The notes under the pieces: model-generated
Databases searched by the model: none
Told to the model about the DNA's origin: nothing
Seen by the model: the letters and a program-made list of their open reading frames with translations, nothing else
Position numbers and translations under genes: made by a program
Source: a bacterium
GTDB lineage: Bacteria; Margulisbacteria; Marinamargulisbacteria; UBA6595
Reading direction: 5' to 3'
DNA length: 5,539 nt
NCBI GenBank assembly: GCA_027621615.1
Contig: JAQCBC010000067.1
Location: 1-5,539 of the forward strand
In this document: positions 1 through 5,539 of the stretch, in pieces
How the letters are laid out: each line of letters starts with the position of its first letter
Position numbering within the stretch: the first letter of the stretch is position 1

Positions 1-1
1 C

Positions 2-865
2 ATGGGGGGTGCCGTGACCAGTGTTTATGGCCAATTCAACACACCGGCTGTAAACCCAGCTGGACTATATGGGAACCAAAAAAGGCATGCTTCTATAACA
101 ACGTACCGAATTATTGATGCTGATTATACCGTATTAAATTTTATATCCCCCACATGGTTTCAATCGGTGCTCGGTATTAGCAAAATTGTTGTAATGGTCG
201 ATTGGGGTAAAGAGACAGTGTATGATCGCACGCAACATCAGTATGTTCACACAGGTCGATACTTTGGCTACGCAGGTGATGGGATGCAAGTGTCATTGGC
301 ACGTTCTGTATTTAAGCACACACGCCATGCAGAATTGAATTGGAATATTGATGTCATTGCTGGAGTAACGGCACGATGGGTAAACGAGCACTTGACAGAT
401 TATCGGGCCAGTGGCAACGGTCTCGACATCGGCACGTTAACGATTCTCAAACACGATTGGCTCAGTCAACGGGGTTGGAAGCACATCAGCTGGGGCCTAT
501 CGGTTCAAAATAGTGCACAATCTGGAATTCGATGGAACACCGCATCGAAACGACAATCGGATATGCCTAAAATTATCCGAACGGGACTGGGGCTTCAATC
601 CACACACAATACATTGCTAACTATTGATGTTCATAAAAGAACCAATCGAGACGCCAGTATAATTTTAGGTGGGCAGTATTATGTTAGTCCATTCACGCCG
701 ATTCGAGTTGGGATAACCCCCAATCAATCGCTATCGTTTGGACTGGGGGTTTATATTGGATCCCTGCAGTTTGACACATCAATTACAACCGCCATGCGTC
801 AGGCTAATTCAGCAGACACAACCAATTTGAATGTGCTTCGACTCACAATGGGTGTTGTGTTTTAA
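2..865 (+). CDS. PorV/UPF0164-like outer membrane beta-barrel protein (5' end missing)
   Basis: Probable outer membrane beta-barrel of the PorV/UPF0164 (distantly FadL-like) group; its cargo or partner is unknown. The visible 287 residues open with MGGA, which in this family is the GMGGA element just after the signal peptide, followed by the hallmark NPAGL at residues 18-22. The Met at position 2 is therefore probably internal, and the signal peptide and true start lie left of the window. The rest alternates short amphipathic strands and turns: GLDIG at 140-144, a GLSVQN strand near 165-170, a GLGLQ strand near 195-199, and SFGLGVYIG near 245-253. The chain ends in Phe, as expected for a BAM-recognised barrel. 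In Bacteroidetes PorV works in type IX secretion, but no other T9SS gene is present here, so that role should not be assumed. It lies 66 bp before miaB with no convincing terminator between them. The family call is fairly firm; the function is open. Confidence 0.68.
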   Translation: MGGAVTSVYGQFNTPAVNPAGLYGNQKRHASITTYRIIDADYTVLNFISPTWFQSVLGISKIVVMVDWGKETVYDRTQHQYVHTGRYFGYAGDGMQVSLARSVFKHTRHAELNWNIDVIAGVTARWVNEHLTDYRASGNGLDIGTLTILKHDWLSQRGWKHISWGLSVQNSAQSGIRWNTASKRQSDMPKIIRTGLGLQSTHNTLLTIDVHKRTNRDASIILGGQYYVSPFTPIRVGITPNQSLSFGLGVYIGSLQFDTSITTAMRQANSADTTNLNVLRLTMGVVF

Positions 866-916
866 AAAATCAGACGGATATTTCACACCGAAGGTTTTAT
901 TTCAAATCGCTTTTAA

Positions 917-925
917 TGGTATACT
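917..925 (+). promoter_or_regulatory. Extended -10 promoter element of the miaB-mrp-der operon
   Basis: The sequence TGGTATACT fits the extended -10 consensus TGnTATAAT with one mismatch. No good -35 hexamer lies 16-18 bp upstream, where the sequence is only T-rich; extended -10 promoters often tolerate this. Transcription normally begins about 6-7 nt after the -10, i.e. at about 931-932, which is the first base of the miaB GTG codon. It sits in the only clear intergenic gap (866-931). Read from sequence alone. Confidence 0.5.
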
Positions 926-931
926 AAAAGG

Positions 932-2269
932 GTGGGAACAGCTAAGACAGAACAGATTTATATCGAGACCTACGGATGCCAGATGAATGTCTACGACACC
1001 CAATTGGTGGAGTCGATTGTGTGCGAAGCTGGGCATACTTTGGTCAATACCGTAGAGGCGGCATCCGTTGTCATGCTCAACACCTGCTCGGTGAGAGAAA
1101 ATGCAAATACCAAAGTGTACAATCGCATTCACACCATTCGGCAAGCCAAGCAGAACCAACCCGTTAAAATTGGGATTTTAGGTTGCATGGCAACCAATTT
1201 CAAATCCGACTTGCTCAATGATCCCAAACTGAATATTGATTTTATTGCTGGGCCCGATAGTTACAAACAATTGCCGTCATTAATTGACAATTGTTACGAC
1301 TCACAAGAAAAACCCTTTGATGTTACCTTGTCTGAGTTTGAAACCTATTCTGATGTAATGCCCGCTCAAAAAAGCGGGGTGAATGCTTGGCTTGCTATTA
1401 TGCGCGGATGCAACAATTTTTGTTCGTTTTGTGTCGTGCCCTTTACCCGTGGGCGCGAGCGCAGTCGCAGTGCCGATAATATTGTTGAGGAAGTGGAGCG
1501 CTTGGTTGCTCTGGGTTATGAACAAGTTACGCTATTGGGCCAAAATGTTAATTCGTATCGTGATGAGCACTATGATTTTGCCGATTTAATGGCAAAAGTG
1601 AGTGATGTGCCGGGTATTCGACGCATTCGATTTACATCCCCACACCCCAAAGACTTCCCCGAAAAGTTGCTGCATGTGATTGCCGAGCGAGACAACATTT
1701 GCAATCAACTGCATATGCCCTTGCAATCGGGAAATACTGAATTGTTGAAAAAAATGAATCGCCCCTATAGCAAAGAAGAATTTTTAGGTTTATTAGACAC
1801 CGCACGTGCCATCATTCCCAATGTGAGCATTAGCACTGATATTATTGTTGGGTTTCCCGGAGAAACGGACGCTGCTTTCGAAGACACGGCCGATGTCACC
1901 CGGCGCGCTAACTTTGAAAAAGCCTATATATTTGAGTATTCGCCCCGAGAAAACACGTTAGCAAGCCGCCGGTACCCCGATGATGTTCCCAAAGCCATTA
2001 AAAACCAACGGTTGCAAGCACTTAATGCCATTCAAAAAGAGAACCGAAGTCAAATTTTACTCAGTCAAGTGGGGCAGGTGCAACGTATTTTGATGGATCA
2101 AGCCACGACTAAAAAAGGCAATGATATGGCCGGTCGCAATGAATCGGATACCATTGTGATTGTCCCTGAAGCTATGGCGACCCATTTGGCTGTGGGGGAT
2201 TGGTTGGATGTTACCATCACTGGAGCGACGCCCTTGGTTTTGTATGGAACGCCGGTGAATCATGAATAA
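932..2269 (+). CDS. miaB: tRNA-2-methylthio-N6-dimethylallyladenosine (ms2i6A37) synthase MiaB
   Basis: Radical-SAM methylthiotransferase that converts i6A37 of tRNAs reading UNN codons into ms2i6A37, using two [4Fe-4S] clusters and S-adenosylmethionine in the cytoplasm. The N-terminal UPF0004 domain carries the three auxiliary-cluster cysteines: C16 in ETYGCQMN, C52 in NTCSVRENA and C85 in LGCMA. The radical-SAM CxxxCxxC motif is C160, C164, C167, followed by FTRGRERSR. QSGN (265-268) and GFPGET (307-312) are also conserved. A TRAM RNA-binding domain covers about 372-440. YGCQMN separates MiaB from RimO (LGCPKN) and MtaB (LGCKVN). The length of 445 aa is normal. GTG 932 is the only ATG/GTG/TTG between the in-frame stop at 914-916 and C16, so the start is well fixed. 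No spaced Shine-Dalgarno sequence precedes it, and the -10 element lies 6 nt upstream. It overlaps mrp by 8 nt. MiaA, which makes the i6A substrate, is not in the window. Confidence 0.97.
   Translation: MGTAKTEQIYIETYGCQMNVYDTQLVESIVCEAGHTLVNTVEAASVVMLNTCSVRENANTKVYNRIHTIRQAKQNQPVKIGILGCMATNFKSDLLNDPKLNIDFIAGPDSYKQLPSLIDNCYDSQEKPFDVTLSEFETYSDVMPAQKSGVNAWLAIMRGCNNFCSFCVVPFTRGRERSRSADNIVEEVERLVALGYEQVTLLGQNVNSYRDEHYDFADLMAKVSDVPGIRRIRFTSPHPKDFPEKLLHVIAERDNICNQLHMPLQSGNTELLKKMNRPYSKEEFLGLLDTARAIIPNVSISTDIIVGFPGETDAAFEDTADVTRRANFEKAYIFEYSPRENTLASRRYPDDVPKAIKNQRLQALNAIQKENRSQILLSQVGQVQRILMDQATTKKGNDMAGRNESDTIVIVPEAMATHLAVGDWLDVTITGATPLVLYGTPVNHE
2262..2269 (+). other. miaB/mrp 8-nt stop-start overlap
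   Basis: The octamer ATGAATAA holds the ATG of mrp (2262-2264) and, in the other frame, the TAA of miaB (2267-2269). Only a weak GGTG lies upstream of the ATG. This geometry suggests that ribosomes finishing miaB reinitiate on mrp, i.e. translational coupling. The overlap is seen directly; coupling is inferred. Confidence 0.8.
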
Positions 2270-3560
2270 AAAAGAAGCGGTTCTTGCAGCTTTATCCAGT
2301 GTATACCATGAGGATCAAGACATTGTTCGATTGGGATATGTGAAACACTTAGTTGTCAAAGGGGATGCGGTATCCTTGGCCTTGGATCTGGGTGGTAGTG
2401 CGTATGATGAACGCCATGCGTATAAACAGCAGGCACAAACAATAGTATCGGGCTTGGATTGGGTGGCCAGTGTGGAGATTGGCTTAATTCCACGGTCCCA
2501 GTCAACCCATCCACAACCGGAACAGGGGCTGGATCGCGTCAAGACCATTGTGGCCGTTTCCAGTTGCAAAGGCGGGGTCGGGAAATCCACCGTTGCGGTT
2601 AATCTGGCGTTTTCCTTGGCAAAACAAGGCTATTCGGTTGGCTTTTTTGATGCCGATATCTATGGCCCCAGTCTGGATACTTTAATTCATTTGCCTCCAG
2701 AACCGTTGGGTATGATTAACGAGCAAATAATTCCCAAAGTGTTTCAGGGTGTTAAATTAATGTCCTTTGCTTATACTCAAGATCCCAGCGAACCCGAGCC
2801 AGCTATTATGCGAGGCCCCATGGTGAGTCGCCTGATTCAGCAATTATTAATGGGCACCCAATGGGGAGAGTTGGATTATTTAATTTTGGATTTGCCGCCA
2901 GGAACCGGCGACATTCACATTACCTTGGCCCAATTAATTCCCATTGCGGCGGCCCTGATTGTAACCACGCCGCAAGCCCTGAGCTTGGTGGATGTGATTA
3001 AAGGCATTCATATGTTTGATTCGTTAAACATTCCAACGGTAGGGGTGGTTGAAAACATGAGCTACTTTCTATGCGAGGGGTGTACCCATCGGCATTATCC
3101 ATTTGGGCAAGGCGCCAAAGACTATTTGGAAAGCCAATATGGCTTTAGCCATACCATTCAGTTGCCGTTGGATGCCGTGTTGACAACAGCGTGCGATCAT
3201 GGAGTTCCGCTGGTCTTGGTGGATCCCGATCATTCGGTTAGTGTGGCGTTTCAAGAACTGGCACAAGGCCTGACGCAGCGTTTGGCCGAACAAGAGGATC
3301 GAACCCTGCCTGCCCTAAACTATGCAGACAATCAGCTAACCCTGACGCATCAAAGTCATGCGCATTCAATTCATTTAGATGCATTAAGACAGGCGTGTCA
3401 GTGTGCATTGTGCACATCGGATACCCCCACGGGTATTCAGAGTGATGCCGTTCCGGTTGATATTCAGCCGGTTGGTCAATATGCCATTGGGGTTCAATGG
3501 TCGGATGATCATGCGTCGTTGTATCCCCACACCGCTTTGCTGGCCTTGACGCATGCCTAA
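2262..3560 (+). CDS. mrp: Mrp/NBP35-family P-loop Fe-S cluster carrier with DUF59 and DUF971 domains (HCF101-like)
   Basis: Cytoplasmic P-loop ATPase of the Mrp/ApbC/NBP35 family, which carries [4Fe-4S] clusters to apoproteins. Three domains are visible. A DUF59 (MIP18-like) domain spans about 1-76. The MRP ATPase spans about 93-345, with deviant Walker A SCKGGVGKST (101-110), switch I DADIYGPS (130-137), MRGPM (183-187), Walker B LILDLPPGTGD (207-217), ENMSYF (264-269) and the cluster-binding CxxC pair C271/C274. A DUF971 domain spans about 353-430, with the cysteine cluster C379/C381/C384 and the W-DH-SLYP-LL signature at 413-426. This order matches plant plastid HCF101; E. coli Mrp lacks DUF971. 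The Cys that many DUF59 domains carry in TPxCP is missing: the matching stretch reads GGSAYDE (44-50). It is coupled to miaB and der by 8-nt overlaps. Its nearest candidate client is MiaB, which needs two clusters; that link is inference. Confidence 0.93.
   Translation: MNKKEAVLAALSSVYHEDQDIVRLGYVKHLVVKGDAVSLALDLGGSAYDERHAYKQQAQTIVSGLDWVASVEIGLIPRSQSTHPQPEQGLDRVKTIVAVSSCKGGVGKSTVAVNLAFSLAKQGYSVGFFDADIYGPSLDTLIHLPPEPLGMINEQIIPKVFQGVKLMSFAYTQDPSEPEPAIMRGPMVSRLIQQLLMGTQWGELDYLILDLPPGTGDIHITLAQLIPIAAALIVTTPQALSLVDVIKGIHMFDSLNIPTVGVVENMSYFLCEGCTHRHYPFGQGAKDYLESQYGFSHTIQLPLDAVLTTACDHGVPLVLVDPDHSVSVAFQELAQGLTQRLAEQEDRTLPALNYADNQLTLTHQSHAHSIHLDALRQACQCALCTSDTPTGIQSDAVPVDIQPVGQYAIGVQWSDDHASLYPHTALLALTHA
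3553..3560 (+). other. mrp/der 8-nt stop-start overlap
   Basis: The octamer ATGCCTAA contains the ATG of der (3553-3555) and the TAA of mrp (3558-3560). The frame shift and spacing match the miaB/mrp junction. No purine-rich Shine-Dalgarno sequence is seen before the ATG, so der translation probably depends on ribosomes arriving from mrp. The overlap is seen; coupling is inferred. Confidence 0.8.
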
Positions 3561-4905
3561 TCAGCACCCACAGCTATTGATTATGGGACGCCCCAATGTG
3601 GGAAAGTCCACAATTATTAATCGATTGTTGGGAAAGCGGCAAGCCATTACATCGGATGAATCGGGCGTCACTCGGGATATTGCGATGTACCCGTTAACGT
3701 GGGATTCCCATGCGCTGCTATTGGTGGACAGTGGGGGGGTATTTTTAAGCAATTCCAGCGATATTTATTTGCAATCGGCTATTGAATCCAGGGTCAAGCA
3801 TGCCATTGAGCAAGCCAGCGCAATTTTATTTGTCGTGGACTACCAAGCGGGTATTCAAACGCATGATCAACTGATTGCACGGTATTTGCACCAGGCCAAC
3901 CGACCAGTGTATGTGTTGGTGAATAAAGTGGACGATACCCGGGTGCATCATGAGTATACGGAGTTTTATCGCTTGGGATTTGATACGGTGTATCCAGTAT
4001 CGGGGGCGCACGGAACTGGCTTTTCGGATTTGTTGGATGCCGTGTGCACGCAGGTGTATGCTGAAGCCGATGGGGTAGAAGCGGTAGAATCAGACGCCAG
4101 TCACAGCATTGCGTTTATTGGGCGCCCGAATGTGGGCAAGTCGTCGTTGCTCAATACAATTTTAAATGATGAGCGTGTACTGGTGGATAATAAAGCTGGA
4201 ACCACCCGGGATTCCATTCGGGTGCCGTTTCAATTTCAGGATCAGTCGTTTATGTTGGTGGATACGGCGGGTATTCGCCGAAAATCAAAAATTACCGATG
4301 ATGTTGAGTACTATTCGGTCGTCCGGTCCTCCTCTGCCATGAGTGATGTGAATGTGGTTGTGCTAGTTTTGGAGGCGGATCCGTTTTTAACCGATCACGA
4401 TAAACGGTTGCTTAGTATGGCCATGGATTCGGCCAAGGCTATCATTGTCTTTGTGAATAAATGGGATTTATTGGAACGCAGCGATGCCAATCGGCGTTCG
4501 CTAATTAAAAAAGCGACCTGGGCGATGCCCGCCTTGCAGCATTATCCGTTTATTTTTGGTTCGGCTCATTTGGGGCATCAGCATCACAGTATTTTTGCAA
4601 AGATTCCGGATTTGGTGGCTCGGAGTCAGCAACGCATTCAAACATCGCGGTTAAATCAGTTTATTCGATCTGTGGTGGATCACAGCCAGCCGCCCTCAAA
4701 AACAGGGCAGCCGTTGCGTATTTTTTATGCCACACAAGCGGAAAGTAGCCCGCCAACGTTTATCTTTTTTGTGAATAACAAACAGTTGCTATCGCCACAA
4801 TATCAACGATTTTTAGAGAAACGCTTCCGAGAGGCGTTTGATTTTGAGGGTGTGCCGATTCGGTTATTTTTTAAGAATCGAGCCAAAGTTAATATTCGAG
4901 AGTAA
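3553..4905 (+). CDS. der: Ribosome-associated double GTPase Der (EngA)
   Basis: Essential GTPase that binds the 50S subunit and acts in late large-subunit assembly. It has the tandem G-domain layout unique to Der. Domain 1: G1 GRPNVGKS (12-19), G2 in GVTRD (38-42), G3 DSGG (59-62), G4 NKVD (124-127), G5 near SGAHGTG (150-156). Domain 2: G1 GRPNVGKS (190-197), G2 in GTTRD (216-220), G3 DTAG (237-240), G4 NKWD (302-305), G5 near GSAH (336-339). A KH-like domain follows from about 355 to the basic C-terminus, ending in FFKNRAKVNIRE. The 450-aa length is in the usual range and both nucleotide sites look intact. Oddities: G3 of domain 1 is DSGG where DTGG is usual, encoded over a run of seven G (3733-3739), and the segment after G5 of domain 2 is His-rich. 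The start follows directly from the overlap with mrp and puts G1 at the usual distance from the N-terminus. Confidence 0.97.
   Translation: MPNQHPQLLIMGRPNVGKSTIINRLLGKRQAITSDESGVTRDIAMYPLTWDSHALLLVDSGGVFLSNSSDIYLQSAIESRVKHAIEQASAILFVVDYQAGIQTHDQLIARYLHQANRPVYVLVNKVDDTRVHHEYTEFYRLGFDTVYPVSGAHGTGFSDLLDAVCTQVYAEADGVEAVESDASHSIAFIGRPNVGKSSLLNTILNDERVLVDNKAGTTRDSIRVPFQFQDQSFMLVDTAGIRRKSKITDDVEYYSVVRSSSAMSDVNVVVLVLEADPFLTDHDKRLLSMAMDSAKAIIVFVNKWDLLERSDANRRSLIKKATWAMPALQHYPFIFGSAHLGHQHHSIFAKIPDLVARSQQRIQTSRLNQFIRSVVDHSQPPSKTGQPLRIFYATQAESSPPTFIFFVNNKQLLSPQYQRFLEKRFREAFDFEGVPIRLFFKNRAKVNIRE
4889..4905. other. 17-nt convergent coding overlap of der and the glycosyltransferase gene
   Basis: The last 17 nt of der on the + strand are also the last 17 nt of the glycosyltransferase gene on the - strand. 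The TAA of der is 4903-4905 and that of the glycosyltransferase is the complement of 4889-4891. There is no intergenic space for a shared terminator, so each transcript must end inside the other gene's coding region or by another mechanism. Confidence 0.85.
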
Positions 4906-5539
4906 GCAATTCTTTTTCTCTGCCCCATAATTGTTGCTGAAGCGTCCCATTTTTTTGAGCGCCACTGTATAGAATTTTAAATTTATTTTGAATCGTAGCC
5001 AGTATTTTTTTTTGATAAACAGGGTGAGGTTCGCTGAGCAAATGGCGAATTAAACTAGCCAGTCGATAGATGTCCATGGCCAGGTAGCGTTGCGATAATT
5101 GATCAGCATGGCCACCGTATTTCACAACCGTGGGCATGGGGGATAGCCCAATCGGTAATTCTCTTGATAGAGACAACCATAAATCATAATCTTCACAAGC
5201 GGGTAACTGGGTTTGGAACCCGCCATGAGCCAGGAGCCAGTCCCGCCGAATTAATACCGAAGAGGGGGACACCATACACCGTTGGCAAGCGGCATCAAAT
5301 ATCCAGCCAGCAACCTTAATATGATGCCGTTGGGGTATGACTGGCTTACCATGACGAATCCATTGTTCAGGACTTTGCAACCAATAGTAAAAGGGGGCTT
5401 CCGCATGCGTTTTGCACAGCTGTTCAATGTGATCCGGCAACCAATAATCGTCGTTATCTAAAAAGGCCACCCACGGTGTTTGGGCGTGTTGAATCCCATA
5501 ATTTCGAGCATAGGAAACCCCTCGAGCTGATTCCGGTTC
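4889..5539 (-). CDS. Family 2 (GT-A fold) glycosyltransferase, N-terminus missing at the window edge
   Basis: Inverting-type GT2 glycosyltransferase that transfers a sugar from a nucleotide-sugar donor, probably at the cytoplasmic face during surface glycan synthesis. The frame stays open to base 5539, giving 216 visible residues. The GTG at 5470 lies inside the fold and is not the start: before it the frame reads ARNYGIQHAQTPW, the usual lead into the metal-binding strand FLDNDDYW (visible 26-33, DND at 28-30). Further on are SPSSVLIRRD (about 91-100), the catalytic-base region CEDYDLW (115-121), and VKYGGHADQLS (139-149), a signature of a GT2 subgroup. The C-terminal third is helical and basic without membrane segments, so it looks soluble or peripheral. 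The N-terminal nucleotide-binding strands, roughly 60-80 residues, lie right of the window. Donor and acceptor cannot be told. It is convergent with der and not part of that operon. Confidence 0.88.
   Translation of the reverse strand, partial: EPESARGVSYARNYGIQHAQTPWVAFLDNDDYWLPDHIEQLCKTHAEAPFYYWLQSPEQWIRHGKPVIPQRHHIKVAGWIFDAACQRCMVSPSSVLIRRDWLLAHGGFQTQLPACEDYDLWLSLSRELPIGLSPMPTVVKYGGHADQLSQRYLAMDIYRLASLIRHLLSEPHPVYQKKILATIQNKFKILYSGAQKNGTLQQQLWGREKELLTLEY

Noticed and set aside
2..4. ATG at the left edge as the true start of the barrel protein
   Set aside because: It falls in the conserved MGGA element that follows the signal peptide in this family, and no signal peptide would be left; the gene is cut by the window.
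2..865. Type IX secretion locus
   Set aside because: Only one PorV/UPF0164-like barrel is visible; no other T9SS component or cargo C-terminal domain lies in the window, and the family is wider than T9SS.
1274..1300. TTGACA-like -35 and small inverted repeat near 1283 inside miaB
   Set aside because: No matching -10 at suitable distance; coding sequence explains it.
1301..1525. 74-aa open frame on the - strand inside miaB
   Set aside because: Antisense to the radical-SAM cysteine motif; explained by codon structure of miaB.
932..2269. RimO or MtaB instead of MiaB
   Set aside because: The first cysteine motif reads YGCQMN, typical of MiaB, not LGCPKN (RimO) or LGCKVN (MtaB).
2315..2590. 91-aa open frame on the - strand inside mrp
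   Set aside because: Antisense to DUF59 and the Walker A region, low-quality composition, no family resemblance.
3238..3567. 109-aa open frame on the - strand across the mrp/der junction
   Set aside because: No recognisable motif; it is antisense to the strongly conserved DUF971 domain and has no ribosome-binding site, so it is a shadow.
4903..4960. Rho-independent terminator after der (T-rich stretch with TTTTTTT at 4950-4956)
   Set aside because: The possible AGCAA/TTGCT pairing is only 5 bp with a long loop, and the T run is better explained as Lys/Asn codons of the opposing glycosyltransferase gene.
5468..5470. GTG on the - strand as the start of the glycosyltransferase
   Set aside because: The frame is open for 23 more codons to the edge, and these encode the conserved ARNYGI-type segment before the DND motif.

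Overview
The window holds the 3' part of an outer-membrane beta-barrel gene, three tightly packed housekeeping genes on the + strand (miaB, an mrp/HCF101-type Fe-S carrier gene, and der), and a convergent, truncated family 2 glycosyltransferase gene on the - strand. Nearly every base is coding. The only clear non-coding gap is 866-931. I see no tRNA, rRNA, CRISPR array, insertion sequence or attachment site.

Organism: a diderm (outer-membrane) bacterium. The PorV/UPF0164-like barrel ending in a terminal Phe and a glycosyltransferase of the kind found in surface-polysaccharide clusters both fit this. The composition looks mid-range and slightly AT-leaning by eye. No start codon has a well-spaced Shine-Dalgarno sequence. 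The Mrp protein has the DUF59-MRP-DUF971 layout known from plant plastid HCF101 and many non-proteobacterial Mrp proteins. I cannot assign a phylum. A poorly sampled candidate phylum is possible, but that is a guess.

Layout: 2-865 is the C-terminal part of the barrel protein. The gap 866-931 ends in a good extended -10 promoter placed so close to the miaB GTG that the mRNA may be leaderless. miaB (932-2269), mrp (2262-3560) and der (3553-4905) follow, each joined to the next by an 8-nt stop/start overlap, so the three form one translationally coupled unit. The glycosyltransferase (4889 to the right edge, - strand) runs tail to tail into der, and the two coding ends overlap by 17 nt.

How the genes fit together: MiaB needs two [4Fe-4S] clusters to thiomethylate tRNA A37. 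Mrp is a P-loop carrier of Fe-S clusters, and Der is a GTPase of 50S ribosome assembly. The operon therefore reads as a translation-machinery unit with its own candidate Fe-S supply factor. Nothing here looks like a new defence or mobile system; the points of interest are gene architecture and expression signals.
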